A stretch of 64,000 nucleotides of DNA from positions 21,018,602 through 21,082,601 of the forward strand of contig CM077351.1 of assembly GCA_039655645.1 (NCBI GenBank), given 5' to 3'. Under the pieces are notes generated by a model, which worked only from the letters and a program-made list of their open reading frames with translations, did not search any database and was not told the DNA's origin. Source of the stretch: Ammopiptanthus mongolicus (lineage: Eukaryota; Streptophyta; Magnoliopsida; Fabales; Fabaceae). Position 1 is the stretch's first letter; every line of letters begins with the position of its first letter. Shown here piece by piece: positions 44,506 through 56,237 of the stretch. A program made the translations under genes and the position numbers.

Positions 44506-46282
44506 TCGCTTAGTTAGGATAGTGTCCAAGAGATGGGAATTTTTGGAGCTCCCTAGCTATTTTTAGTGGCACAAGGCCGAACCCTAGAGGGAGAGAATAG
44601 GAGAAATTTTTGTGTTTTGTGTTAACACATTGATTGATTGTACGTGTGTAGTGATTGTCGGATAATCGAACGAGAGATTGGACAAAGTTCGGGTCGATCG
44701 GGAGATTTGCCGCTACACGAGCAACTTCAACGGGTAAGGGGACAAACCTGAGGAATTCCAATTCCGACAGCTGTGTTGTATTTGTGTAATTGCCGTGTAA
44801 TTATTTATCTGTGCTTGCTTGGTTGTGAAGTGATTTAATTTATCTGCCGATGATTGCATATGCCTAAAATATTTGTTTATGCCTGAAATACCTGCTTATA
44901 TGTGAATGTATGGTATGGCATTGAAATGAGTGTATGGATGTATCATGTGCCCTGCTGTGGGGATTATTACATTAAAGGACCTAATACTGATTAGGATCCG
45001 ATATTGTGAAATATAAAAGCTTCAAAAAGCTTGAGATGTGGAAGAAAGGAAAAATAATAAAATTAAATTAGTTTTCAATGAACTTTGAGAGAAAAACAAA
45101 CAATTTGGCTTTTTGGAATTAAATAATAATAAAGATTTGCTTTTTAAGGGTAAGTTGACTTAAAGGGTAAAATGGAGAAGATTTGACTTTAATGAAGAAA
45201 AATGAAGTTTTTAAGGTGAATAGTATTTTTGGGAACTTTATTAGTTTTAAAATAATAAAGTTAACCTTTTGAGCAAAAGTGCTTTTGGGAAGCATTGTTT
45301 CAAATTATTTGGTTTCATCCAAGAGAAAGAGTTTTATCTTATGAACCGTATTTCAAAACTTTTCGTTTTACCGAAATATGACAAAAGAGAAAGAAAATGG
45401 TTTTCAACCACGAGTTTTGTTTTATGGAAAACCGATCCCGAAGGCTTTGTGTAAGCTTCGGAGATTGGGGTTTTATTTTATGCAGTTTTAAAGAGAAATG
45501 TGGTTTTTGGTTTGGAACCTAGAAACCGAGACGTCAGGATTCTAGGGTTTTGCAAAACACGTGGATCAAGGATCCGTGTTAGTGTGTTGGTCCTATAAGC
45601 TTGTGGACAATCTTTGTGGTCCTGTAAGCTTGCGAACGCTTTTATGCTTTTGAATCCAAAATCCGAGACTGGTGCATCGGTTAGGGATTTTTGGGTTCAA
45701 GCTATTTTGGACCGAGTGTCCTGTTTTTGAGAAAAATGTTGTAAAGGCTTAAAGATTCAAAAACATTGTGGTGGTTGATAACGTTGATGCTTCAACAAGG
45801 AAATAATGATACGACAAAGATAAATTAGCGAAAACAAATGGTTTTCTCATGCATATGTGTTTGGCAGACGTGCCATGAAATGAGGGGACCTTGATGGCAA
45901 GGAAACCTGGGATGACTTATTTTCATTGTGTAACATTGTGCCTTGATAGACAATGGTGTCATATGTGTTGTGTATTCGTATTGTGACTCAAGTGGACAAT
46001 ATAGTATGACTGATTACGTCGTAAGTACCACTGACGTGCGCGCCCATGTGCTATTTCCTGGGAGTCATGTACTTACGTTTCGGCGAATTTTGGTGTTAGT
46101 CATTGTTGCCTGCGGGTCAATGATTTTGAAGCCTGATCAGCTCATTTCGAATGGTGATGGGATTTCCGGAAATTAAGAACTAAACGTTGGTTGGTTTATG
46201 TGGAAGTGTTCATGCATACGTTTTGAAAATAACGTTGACTGTTGGGCACGAGGCCCTTTGTTTTATTGTTAGTACTCTGATA

Positions 46283-47379
46283 TGTTAGAACCAAAACAGT
46301 AACTGCTTATACATATTGTGCATCCAATTGTCTATATTGGGCGTCCAATTATCTATACTACTTGTGCTTCCAACTGTCTATATAAATTGTGCGTCCAACC
46401 TTTTATATATGCTTATGCGTCCACTAACTTCATTTTGTAGATGACGTGGCTCTCTTATTCAAAAGTCTTGGTTATAAGAAAATATCTTTTTCACATAAGA
46501 CAAAAGACAGTACGAACGTCGTACAAAGCAAACCACGTAGAGCAAAGCAAATCATGTAAAGCAAAACGCTTGTTGGCCATAAAAGCAAAATCAGTCTTCT
46601 ACCATTCAAGCTGCTACTACCTCCTCATTCTGAAAGGACAATTACAAACAAAGAACAACTGGCAAATGATTCTGTGCCTAACGGATATTTGAATGTGTCT
46701 AAACGGAAAAGGTTTCCCACGGTTTTGAAATCAGAAGGTCAAGACAAAGTTATAAGAAGACCCTCCTCTGAAAAAGCAATAGAACACACGAGCAAGAAAA
46801 TATTCAGGAGAATTCATTGTGAAAACAAACAAAAAGCCTCAAAGCTTTCATTGATCTATAAAACTTCTCATTCTTTCATTGTAAAGTTGCAAACAGATTG
46901 TCAAAGATCTATATTGAGTAATACTCTCACTGTAGTGAGTTTGTAAAAAGCTCAGAAAAACTCCTCTCAAATCTTAGGATTTGTTGAGCCTGAAGAGGCT
47001 TGTCTATAAAAGAATACTTGTAGCCTGGAGAGGTGTAGAATACTTGGAGTTGTAGTCTTGGAGAGACTTGGAAACAGCTTGTGAAAAGTGCTAAGAGTTT
47101 TAGTGGAAAAACCATCTGAGGGAAGGGACTGGACGTAGCTCTTCGATTTGAAAGAGTGAACCAGGATATATCTCTGTGTGAATCCTCTATCCCTATCTTG
47201 TTATGTTTCTATTTATTACTAACTTGGGGATTGAAAACAAAAGTATCTTAAACGCTTGTAATCGTTTTGGTGTGTTCTTTCATCTTACCCGCCTTAAAAG
47301 TTTGCTTGAAAAAGGTTTTCGAAAATCGGTTAAGAAACATAATTCAACCCCCTTCTTGTGTTTCCCTGTTTCACTTTCA
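46283..47379 (+). mobile_element. Solo Sirevirus LTR in the intron of element B
   Basis: It starts TGTTAGAACCAAAACAGTAA and ends CCCTGTTTCACTTTCA, like the LTRs of the complete Sirevirus at 51316. TGATA flanks it at 46278-46282 and 47380-47384. The matching place in element C (near 48470, minus strand) reads TACTCTGATATATTGTAC without insertion. It is about 330 bases shorter than the full LTR, mainly because some 260 bases after CAGTAA are missing. Confidence 0.92.
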
Positions 47380-47531
47380 TGATATGTTGTACTATGTTGT
47401 GCATGATGATGATTTGTGAGGCATGCTTATATGAATCTGCTGTATGTGTTTGAGTATGTAGTTGACGTTTTTGGATTCATATAATGGTTTCTCACCCTTG
47501 CTATTTTTCTTGGACTGTTCTGTTTCCTGTT

Positions 47532-47533
<2 letters not shown>

Positions 47534-47608
<75 letters not shown>
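47534..47608. repeat. (TA)n microsatellite
   Basis: About 75 bases of TA just before the splice acceptor of the ORF in element B; element A has only a short ATATATAT at the same place (30160-30170). Confidence 0.95.
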
Positions 47609-47609
<1 letters not shown>

Positions 47610-47618
47610 TATGTATAG

Positions 47619-47862
47619 ATGGACTTGCGGAGCAAGGGATTGACTCACTCACGAGTCCGCTCCCTAACCTTTGAGCACAGAGAGGACCCAGGGGCGTGGT
47701 TCATCCACCCGATTGCCAGCAGTGCGGCCTATATCGGACCAGTTTGCACCTTGCCCGGGAATACTGAAGTGGGACCTTAGGAGCGGGTACACATTGCGGA
47801 GACCATCCAGGTCCTGCTGCCACCAATCTAGATGATCTTACAGTACTTGGTGGATCAGGGAG
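47619..47862 (+). pseudogene. Element B ORF, first part
   Basis: After the acceptor ATGTATAG the frame reads MDLRSKGLTHSRVRSLTF and then DPGAWFIHPIASSAAYIGPV, matching the ORF of element A (DPAAWVIHP, SAAYTGPVCT). In-frame TAG codons at about 47778 and 47829 break it. At 47862 it is interrupted by element C and continues at 62647. Confidence 0.7.
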
Positions 47863-48194
47863 TGTAACACCCCTTTCCTTCGGGTGTCACTTTCGTAACC
47901 CAATTTATCCCTTTTCCCTTGTTAACAAAAAAAAAACTTTTTCAAAAATAACTCTATAGAGTATTTGTGGAAATCTGATACCAAAAGAAAAGGTTTAATA
48001 ATCAGAGAAAACAAAATGAAACTCATCATATATGACCATAATTCAAGTTCTGCCATTTGGCATACATACTTCAAATCTCTTAATACACAATACTCATAGT
48101 CACAATTGGAAGACTGGACTTACACATTTATAAATCTTAAGAGCCGGTCTGACAAAAGAATTCTAAAGACAATAAAGCGTACTACCCAACATAA

Positions 48195-48307
48195 GTCGTA
48201 CCAATGAGACTGGGTCTCGTCGTCAACAAACCACACCTCTTCGTCGTCAACCTCAAGCACTCAAGCTATAGGGTCCCGGAGTGACTCAGAGGACTGTTGA
48301 TAAACAT
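48195..48307 (-). pseudogene. Degenerate second exon of element C
   Basis: Directly after the acceptor at 48308 the frame opens MFINSPLSHSGTL and stops; the LSHSG matches the LAHSG of element A. Another frame has EVDDEEVWFVDDETQSHWYD. Most of the ORF body seen in A and B is deleted. Confidence 0.55.
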
Positions 48308-50599
48308 CTGTACATGTATCCAAAACACAACAGGGTGTCCAACATGTACAAGCAAGGGTGAGAAACCAATATATGAATCTAAAAACGACAACTATATACC
48401 CAAACACAGACAGCAGGTTCATATAAGCATGTCTCACAAAACATTATCATGCATAACATAGTACAATATATCAGAGTACTAATAGTAAAAACACAAGAGC
48501 CTCGTGCCCAACAGTCCATGTTATTTTCAAAACGTATGTATGAACACTTCCACATATCTCAACTAACGTTCTGTTCTTAATTTCCGAAAATCCCATCACT
48601 ATTCGAAACGAGCTGAATTTGCTCCAAAATCATTGACTTGTAGGCAACAACGATTAAGACCGAAATTGGCCCAAAACATAAGTACCGTGAATCCCATGAC
48701 ATTACGCGATTCTCACATGGGTGCACAATCAGATGTCCTTAACAAATGTCATCAGGTCATACTATATTGTCCAACTCAAGGCACAATACATTCCTAGAAC
48801 ACTTATGACACCATTGTCCATCAAGGCACAATGATTCACAATGACATAAGTCATCCCAAGTTTCCTTACCATCAAGGTCCCCCTCGTTTCACGACACGTC
48901 TGCCCAACACATATGCATGAGAAAACCATTTGTTTTCGTCAGTTTATCTTTGTTGTATCATTATTCCCTTGTTGAAGCATCAACGCTATCAACCACCACA
49001 ATGTTTAGACTCTTTAAGCCTTTACAACATTTTCTCAAAAACTGGACACGCAGTCCAAAACTCAAAAAGGACACGCAGTCCACACCGCTCAAACCCAAAA
49101 ATCCCTAACCGATGCACCAGTTTCGGATTTTGGATTTTACAGCTCAAAACACGTCCACAAGCCCTTTGGACCACAAAGAATGTCCACTAACTCACAAGAC
49201 CAACATACTTACACGGATCCTTGATCCACGTGTTCTGCAGAACCTTAGAACCCCGATGTCTTGATTTCTAGGTTCCAAACCACAAACCACATTTCTCTTT
49301 TGGAAACTCAAAACCAAAACCCAAATCTCTGAAGCTTACACAAAGTCTTCGGGATAGGTTTTCCACAAAACAAAACTCGTGGTTGAAAACCACTTCTTTT
49401 CTCTTTCGTCATATTTCGGTAAAACGAAAAGTTTTGAAAACACGGTTCATAAGACAACTCTTTCTCTCAGATAAAACCAAATATTTTGAAATCACGTTTC
49501 CCAAAAACGCTTTTTCTCGAAAGGTTCCCTTCAATTACTTTAAAAACTATTTAAAGCCTCCAAAAACACTTTTTTTGCCTCAAAACCTTGTTTTTCTCCA
49601 CTATAGCCAATTTTGTCTCATTTTACCCTTTAAGTCAACTTATTCTTAAAAAGCAAAATGTTTATTATTATTTTATTTCCAAAATCCAATTTATTTCATT
49701 TTCTCTCAAAGTTCATTGAAAACTAATTTAATATTATTATTTTTCTTTATTCCACGCCCAAGCTTTTTTAAAGCTTTTATATTACATATAATCGGATTCT
49801 AATTAGATCCTTTAATTCAAGAATCACCACGTCAGGCATATAATACATCCATACACCAATTTCAATGCCATACCATAAAATCAAATATAAGCAGGTATTT
49901 CAGGTATAAACATATATTTCAGGCATAAGCAATTATAAGCAGGTAAATTAAATCATTCCACAACCAATTAGCACAGATAAATAATTACACTCCAATTACA
50001 CAACTAAGCTATCGGAATTGGAATTCCTCAGGTAATCACCCCTTACCTTAAATGAAGTCTCTTTGATGAGCAACTCCTAGCATCAAATCCAAGAGGTGAC
50101 TGAAGGCGGCACTGACGTCTCGGGTTCCTTTGGCACTCCCCAACACGTGCAAGCAACTCCACCAGGGTTCCAAGAATGCATATCCAGCTCTCCCTGGTAA
50201 GCATAGCCACAACCAAAAATCAAGAGATAACATCCACACACATTCAACATCCAAACAGCATATCAATTAATTAATCATCATTAAAGACATAACCTAAGGG
50301 ATTTAAATATTTTATTGAATAAAAAAAAATCACTTTTCTAATAAAATCAATTTGGTAAAAACCAATTTAGTCATGGAATTATGAAATTAGCTTAGGGAAT
50401 CATTAATTAACTACCCTAATTACACCAAAATAGTGTTAATTTCCTAATTAGAGTAAGATAAAAAAATTAGGGATTTAGTGAACTTGGGGAAATCCGAATT
50501 TAAAGGGGGATTTGAACCATTGACATAGGGAATTTGAAATTGATATACTCAATTCCATAAAAACATAATTAATTTCAAATTTAGAGCATGAAATCAAAA

Positions 50600-51225
50600 T
50601 GTTAGGGTTTTCAAATTAGGGATTTAAGATTAGGGTTCCTCATAAGATCCAAAGCCAAGAAAAGGGAAGAAGTAAATGAAGGATTCTTACCAAAGGAGGG
50701 AGAAAGAGCATGAACGGCGGTCCCGACAGTGGCGCATGGTGGCGGCGCACGGCGGTTCAGGCGATGGCAGTGGCGGGGCTTGGTCCAAAACGTGAAGAAA
50801 GATGCGGCCTTCCATGTGGTTGATTCATTTCTGGAAAGGGAGGTCAAACGGTGGCCGGAAAAGCACAAAAATAGTGGCGGTTTCACGATGGCTCCGCCGT
50901 CAAAGATGTCCGTTCGCAAAGATGTTCGGTTAGAAATGTAGAGGAGAAAATGGGGAACATTTCTATGATCTCGGTTTTGGAAATTAAGAGAGAAGGAGAG
51001 AAAGTTAGAGAGAGAGAGAGAAAGAGTCGTCCAGAAGCAGAAGAAAGAAAAGAGAAGAGAAGAAAGAAAAGAAAAGAGAGAAAAGAAAGAGGGGCGGTGA
51101 GGGGTCGCAGGTGCTTTGGCTTTTCTTGTTTATTTTCTTTCTTCTTCTTTTTTCTTTTTGTAGTTGTAGGTGTAAATATGAGAGGTTGTGATTGGGTCAA
51201 AAAAAGAAATAAACTTGACACTTCG
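50600..51225 (-). other. Leader/promoter part of element C
   Basis: On the minus strand this holds a long CT-rich run (51075-50985), gene-like leader sequence and TTTCACGTTTTGGACCAAGC-type text. It corresponds by position to the CT-rich leader of element A (about 32350-32150). Open frames on both strands here (50611-50919, 50883-51221) follow from the purine/pyrimidine bias and are not supported as genes. Confidence 0.4.
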
Positions 51226-51315
51226 ATCTAAAAACAAAGAAGGACAAATCTAAATTTTTAAAATTTGAATTAGAGTAGAGATTGATGATTTAATTTATCA
51301 ACTTAGGGAATTAAT

Positions 51316-52740
51316 TGTTAGAACCAAAACAGTAATGACTAATGACCACTAAAAGTTTTAATGATTAACAAAGTTATTATATGTTTATTGAAAATACTCG
51401 AAGTCAAGTTTATGTTAATCCATAAGGTCAAAAGACCTTTGTATGTTTCTGACTTCAGATGGTTCTCCAAAACCAAAGTTTCACCTAGCTCTTAAAGGAC
51501 AAAAAGCTCACTGCAATATCTTCGTCCAAAGAAACTAAGTGGTAAAGGTTTACGTACAAAACGTGATCATATAGTATTGTGCGTACAAATTTTTACACTG
51601 CTTTATCATCCAATTGTTTATAACTATTGTGCGCCCAATTGTGTATTTGTTTACTTCCAATTGTCTTCAATACTTGTACGTCCAATTATCTTCAATGCTT
51701 ATGCATCCAACTATCTAAATAAATTGTGCGTCCAATATTTTATATATGCCTGTGCGTCCACTAACTTCATTTTGTAGATGACGTGGCTCTCTCTCATTCA
51801 AAAGTCTTAAATGGTTTTAAGGAAATATCTTTTTCACATAAAGACAAAAGAGGGTACGAACGTCGTACAAAGCAAACCACGCAGAGTAAAGAATCACGTA
51901 GAGCAAAACGCTTGTCGGCCATAAAAGCAAAATTAGTCTGCTACCATTCAAGCTGCTACTACCTCCACATTCTGAAAGGACAATTACACAACGGAAAGCA
52001 ACTGGCAAATGATCTGTGCCTAACGGATATTTGATTGAGTCTAAACAGAAATGTTCTCCAAATATTTTGAAATCAGAAGGTCAAGACAAAGCTATAAGAA
52101 GACCACCCTCTGAAGAACAAAAACAAAACAGAGAACACACGAGCAAGAAAATATTCAAGAGAATTCATTGTTCAAACAAAAAATCCTCAAAGCTTTCACT
52201 CTCTAGTTTTTGATTTGTAAACCTTCTCATTCTTTCATTGTAAAGTTGTAAACAGATTGTCAAGAGCTATATCGTGTAATACTCTCACTGTTGTGAGTTT
52301 GTAAAAAGCTCAGAAAAATCCCTCTCAAATCTTAGGATTTGTTCATCCTGAAGAGGCTTGTCTGTAAAAGAATACTTGTAGCCTGGAGAGGTGCAGAATA
52401 CTTGGAGTTTTAGTCTTAGAGAGACTTGGAAACAGCTTGTGAAAAGTGCTAAGAGTTTTAGTGGAAAATCCTTCTGAAGGAAGGGACTAGACGTAGCTCT
52501 TTGATTTGAAAGAGTGAACCAGGATATATCTTTGTGTGAATATCTCTATCCCTATCTCGTTAAGTTTTTGTTTATTACTAACTTGGGGATTGAAAACAAA
52601 GTATCTTAAACGCTTATAAGCTTTTTGATGTGTTCTTTCATATTCCTGCCTTAAACGTTTGTTTTAAAAAAAAAGGTTTTCGAAAATCTGTTAAGAAACA
52701 TAATTCAACCCCCTTCTTGTGTTTCCCTATTTCACTTTCA
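51316..52740 (+). mobile_element. 5' LTR of the Sirevirus
   Basis: 1425 bases, TGTTAG...TTTCA. It contains seven loosely spaced copies of a CGTCCAATTGT word (51600-51765), a cluster TACAAAGCAAACCACGCAGAG, the leader motif GGGACTAGACGTAGC (52482) and the AATTCAACCCCCTTCTTGTG motif before the end. Confidence 0.93.
51600..51765. repeat. CGTCCAATTGT repeats in the Sirevirus LTR
   Basis: Variants near 51607, 51635, 51656, 51680, 51705, 51727 and 51752, about every 21-28 bases. The 3' LTR has the same set (61256-61415) and the solo LTR keeps part of it (46320-46430). Confidence 0.8.
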
Positions 52741-52742
52741 GT

Positions 52743-52754
52743 TGGTATTAGAGC
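52743..52754 (+). promoter_or_regulatory. Primer-binding site of the Sirevirus
   Basis: TGGTATTAGAGC, one base from the usual TGGTATCAGAGC complementary to initiator Met tRNA, three bases after the 5' LTR (52740). Confidence 0.9.
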
Positions 52755-52807
52755 TCAGCCTCTGGGTTGAGCATTTAGCCGTGCTTGAGGAAAAGATCCA
52801 AAGTTCG

Positions 52808-53760
52808 ATGGCAGGACAAGAGATGCCCAGTGGGAGTCAACCTGTTCTTGAAGGTACCTCATTGACTAGATCGCCTTTTTTCAATGGCACTCACTAACTC
52901 TACTGGAAGGCAAGATTCAAAGGATTCATCTTGAGTACCAGCTCTGCGCTCTGGCCTTTGATCATGAACGGTCCTCACATCGTTAACAATCATGATGGCA
53001 CTGAGAAAGATGAGTCTCAGTGGACTAATGATGAGAGAATAAGGATGGAGCAGAACTACAAAGCTAGATACACACTGATGTGTGCTCTTAGTCCAGACGA
53101 CTTCCAAAAGATTCATGCATGTGAATCAGCAAAACAAATATGGGATACTCTATCCAATGTTCATGAAGGAACATCCAAAGTAAAGGACTCAAAGATCATT
53201 ATTCTTATGAGTCAATATAAAATGTTCACTATGGAAAAATGGAGAAACCATCGTTGATATGATTGGTCGTTTCCAAACTATCATCAACAATCTAAAGTCT
53301 CTTGGAAAGGTCTACACTACAAAAGAAAATGTTACAAAGATCCTCAGGAGCTTACACAAGGAATGGAGACCACTCATCACTGCAATCACGCAAGCTAAGG
53401 ATTTGTCAACCTTGACCTTAGATGATCTTGTGGGAACCCTTCAAGTTCATGAGCAGGAGCTCAACCAGGACAATCCTACAAAGAAAGGTAAGACTATTGC
53501 CTTGAAAAGTTAAAAATCTAGCAAAGCTGATGATTCCAGCGATGACAATGATCAAAATGAAGAAGAAGAATCCGATGATGAACTGTCTCTCATATCAAAG
53601 AAACTTGAACGTATTCTGAAAAAGAAAAATATGAGAAGAAGGTCAAAGACCATGGTGAAACCAAGGATAAAAATCCAATGGTTTGCTATGAGTGCAAGAA
53701 ACCAGGCCACTTCAAAGTTGAGTGCCCTTAGCTGAAAGATAAGAAAAGGTTTTTCAAAAA
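52808..53760 (+). pseudogene. Sirevirus gag, N-terminal part and first zinc knuckle
   Basis: Start chosen at 52808 (MAGQEMPSG), first Met after the primer site. The capsid-like region (UBN2/gag-2 type) has SPFFNGTH, a TAA, then YWKARFKGFIL, DERIRMEQNYKARYTLMCAL and ACESAKQIWDTLSNVHEG. A frameshift near 53235 moves it to the frame of MIGRFQTIINNLKSLGK, ending HEQELNQDNPTKKGK and a TAA (53511). A second frameshift near 53625 leads to the knuckle CYECKKPGHFKVEC (53684-53725) and a TAG at 53729. The protein would package RNA in the particle; this copy cannot be translated through. Confidence 0.88.
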
Positions 53761-53776
53761 TAAAAGCAAGAATCTC

Positions 53777-54667
53777 ATGGCAACATGGGAAAATCTGGAC
53801 TCCTCTGAAGAAGAGGAAAACGAAGAAGAGGCCAACCTATGTCTTTGGTCTGAAAATCATCTCCCTGAAGATTCTTCTGAAGAAGAGGAACAGTCTACCT
53901 CTTTAAATCCTGAGTCATTAAGAGAATTCAGTAACCTCTCTATAAATGGACCACCTATGTTCTATATAACTGGTGACTATGCCATGTGGAGAGAACTATT
54001 CATGAGATTCAGCTTGGAACAAAATGTTGATGACCTATGGAGAGCTTACACCAATGATAATTTTTGTCCTACCACTGTTATTAATGGTGAACGCGTAGTC
54101 AAACCAAGAGCTGAATGTTCTGAAGAAGAACAAAGAAGAGTGAAAATCAATGCTAGAGCTGTTTACATTCTTATATGTGCCTTGGACGCAAGAACTGTCA
54201 ACATGGTGATGTATTGTGATGTTGCGAAAAGAGTGCTTAACATGCTAGATGCCCTTTTTATGAGAAGGAGACTTGCTCATTCTGAAGGACCACCTATTTA
54301 TCAATCTTCAGAATCAGAATATGAAGCTTGGAAAGAGAACTTCAGATCCTTTGTTATAACCCAAGGATCAGAAGAACACCGGAAAACTCTCACTGACGAA
54401 ATCTTCTGTCTCATCATCATCATCAATGGAGAATACATGATGAAACCTCTAGATCTCTGCACTTTTGAGGAAAGAACAAGAGTTGATCTTGACTGTGAGG
54501 CAAGGGCCTTCCTGTTTCGGAGTGTACACGGAGCAAGAAGAGGTGTCCTGGCTAAAGAGGCAACTGCTTGGGGAATGATGAATCTAATGGATATTCTTGA
54601 GAGATCTCCACCTGCATCCCCAACAGAAGATATGTGTCTCATGGCAAGTATTTCCTCTGAAACATAA
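53777..54667 (+). pseudogene. Sirevirus gag, central part with two extra gag-like modules
   Basis: A 296-codon open frame. Residues 1-24 (MATWENLDSSEEEEN...ANLCLW) and 285-296 (DMCLMASISSET) are the usual acidic segment that follows the knuckle in Sirevirus gag. Between them lie two modules, residues about 58-163 and 171-276, that align with each other and with the gag N-terminus: GPP at 58/171, W at 71/185, KP at 109/223, a Glu/Arg-rich RRV/TRV at 120-122/234-236, NAR/EAR near 125/241 and a final MLDAL / LMDIL. Offset between modules is a steady 113-116. The frame is uninterrupted for 891 bases although flanking gag is full of stops. Function unknown. Confidence 0.75.
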
Positions 54668-55243
54668 ATAGAAGAAGATGAGGTAAATATATTTGACTAC
54701 TCTAAAGATGCATATGAAGAGCTATTAAATGAATCATGCACTATTTATTCTGAATATAAAGCTCTTAAAAGAAAATTTGCCAAACTCAATAAAGACTTTA
54801 ACAAAGTCAAAGTTGAGAATGGAGAACTACGAGATGAGATAATCAGCCTAAATGAAATCTCAAGCTCTAAGTCCAGTACATCCTGTGAAGTTGAGAAACT
54901 TGAGCATCAAGTTACTTACTTAACTGATAGCCTATCAAAATTCACTGATGGATCTAAAAAACTTAATTTAATTCTTAGATATAGATCTCCTTATGAGAAA
55001 TCTGGCATTGGGTATGAAAAAGAAAACCCAAAAATTTATGAGACAAAAAGAGTAATGTATTGCTCTATCTGTGGTAAAAATGGACACTCTGCGTCCAGAT
55101 GCTTACACAAAAGAAAAACTTATAAGTTACCTGCAACTAACCAAAAAGGACCCAAGTCTATCTGGGTACCTAAATGTAAAATAATTCCTGTTGCAGACTT
55201 GCTTGACAACAGAAAGAAAACACCAATCATGGTACCTGGATAG
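54668..55243 (+). pseudogene. Sirevirus gag, coiled-coil part and second zinc knuckle
   Basis: Continues in the frame of the preceding segment after a TAA (54665). Residues SKDAYEELLNESCTIYSEYK, LKRKFAKLNKDFNKVKVENG and EVEKLEHQVTYLTDSLSKF have the heptad pattern of a coiled coil. Then comes CSICGKNGHSASRC, a second CCHC knuckle (near 55061), and KGPKSIWVPK, which normally leads into protease. A one-base shift near 55230 moves the reading frame to that of protease. Confidence 0.82.
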
Positions 55244-56237
55244 TGGATGCTCAGGACACATGACGGGAGAAAAGTCTATGTTCCTAGACCTAAAGCCAAA
55301 GTCTGAAGGATCAGTTGTTTTCGGTGGCAATCAAAAGGGAAAGATTGTAGGAATTGGTAAGATTGGTAAGAATAATTCTCCCTCTATAAATAATGTGTTG
55401 CTAGTTGAAGGGCTAAAACACAATCTGCTTAGCATAAGCCAATTATGTGACAGTGGGTTTGTAGTGTCTTTCAACAAAGATAAGTGTAAAGTCAAATATG
55501 CTGATGAGTCCACTCTATTTACTGGTAAGAGGCAAAACAATATTTATAAAATTGACTTGGAGGACCTCTCTAATCAAAATGTAGCATGTCTAATGTCTGT
55601 GAACGATGAGCAATGGATTTCCCACAAGAAACTTAGTCATGCAAGCCTGACATTTATCTCAAAGCTACAAAAGCATAACCTCGTAAGAGGATTACCAAAG
55701 CTGGCCTATAACTCGGATGTTCTCTATGATGCTTGTCAAAAGGGGAAACAAGTCAAAAATTCTTTTAATTCAAAGAATATTGTTTCAATATCCAGACCTT
55801 TAGAATTGCTATATTTAGATTTGTTTGGTCCAACAAGGACTACCTCCCTAAGTGGAAAGAAATATGGACTTGTCATTATCAATGATTACTCTAAATGGAC
55901 ATGGGTAATGTTCCTAGCTCACAAAGACGAGTATTTTGAGGTATTCTCAATATTCTGTAAAAGGATTCAGAATGAGAAAGGTATATGTATCAATTCAATC
56001 CGAAGTGATCATGGAGGAGAGTTTGAGAATGTAAACTTCCAACTATTCTATGAAGAAAATGGTATTCTTCATAATTTCTCTGCCCCTAGAACACCTCAAC
56101 AAAATGGGGTCATTGAGAGAAAGAATAGGTCTCTTCAAGAGATGGCAAGAACATTACTCAATGATAACTCTGTCTCTAAGAACTTTGGGCTGAGGCTGTT
56201 AACACAACATGCTATATTCAAAATAAAGTATACATAA
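55231..56237 (+). pseudogene. Sirevirus protease and integrase
   Basis: Protease begins YLDSGCSGHMTG (near 55240; DSGCS active site). Then come SVVFGGNQKGKIVGIG and LLSISQLCDSGF. The integrase zinc-binding region has HKKLSHASLTFISKLQKHNL and LYDACQKGKQVKNSF: the first Cys of the usual CDxC pair is Tyr. DDE residues: LLYLDLFGPTRT, NSIRSDHGGEF and QNGVIERKNRS. A frameshift near 56190 ends this frame early. Integrase would join cDNA ends to chromosomal DNA; loss of the zinc-binding Cys and the frameshift make this copy inactive. Confidence 0.9.

Noticed and set aside
50883..51231. Overlapping long frames on both strands
   Set aside because: A strong purine/pyrimidine bias in the leader of element C leaves frames open on both strands; the products are low complexity.
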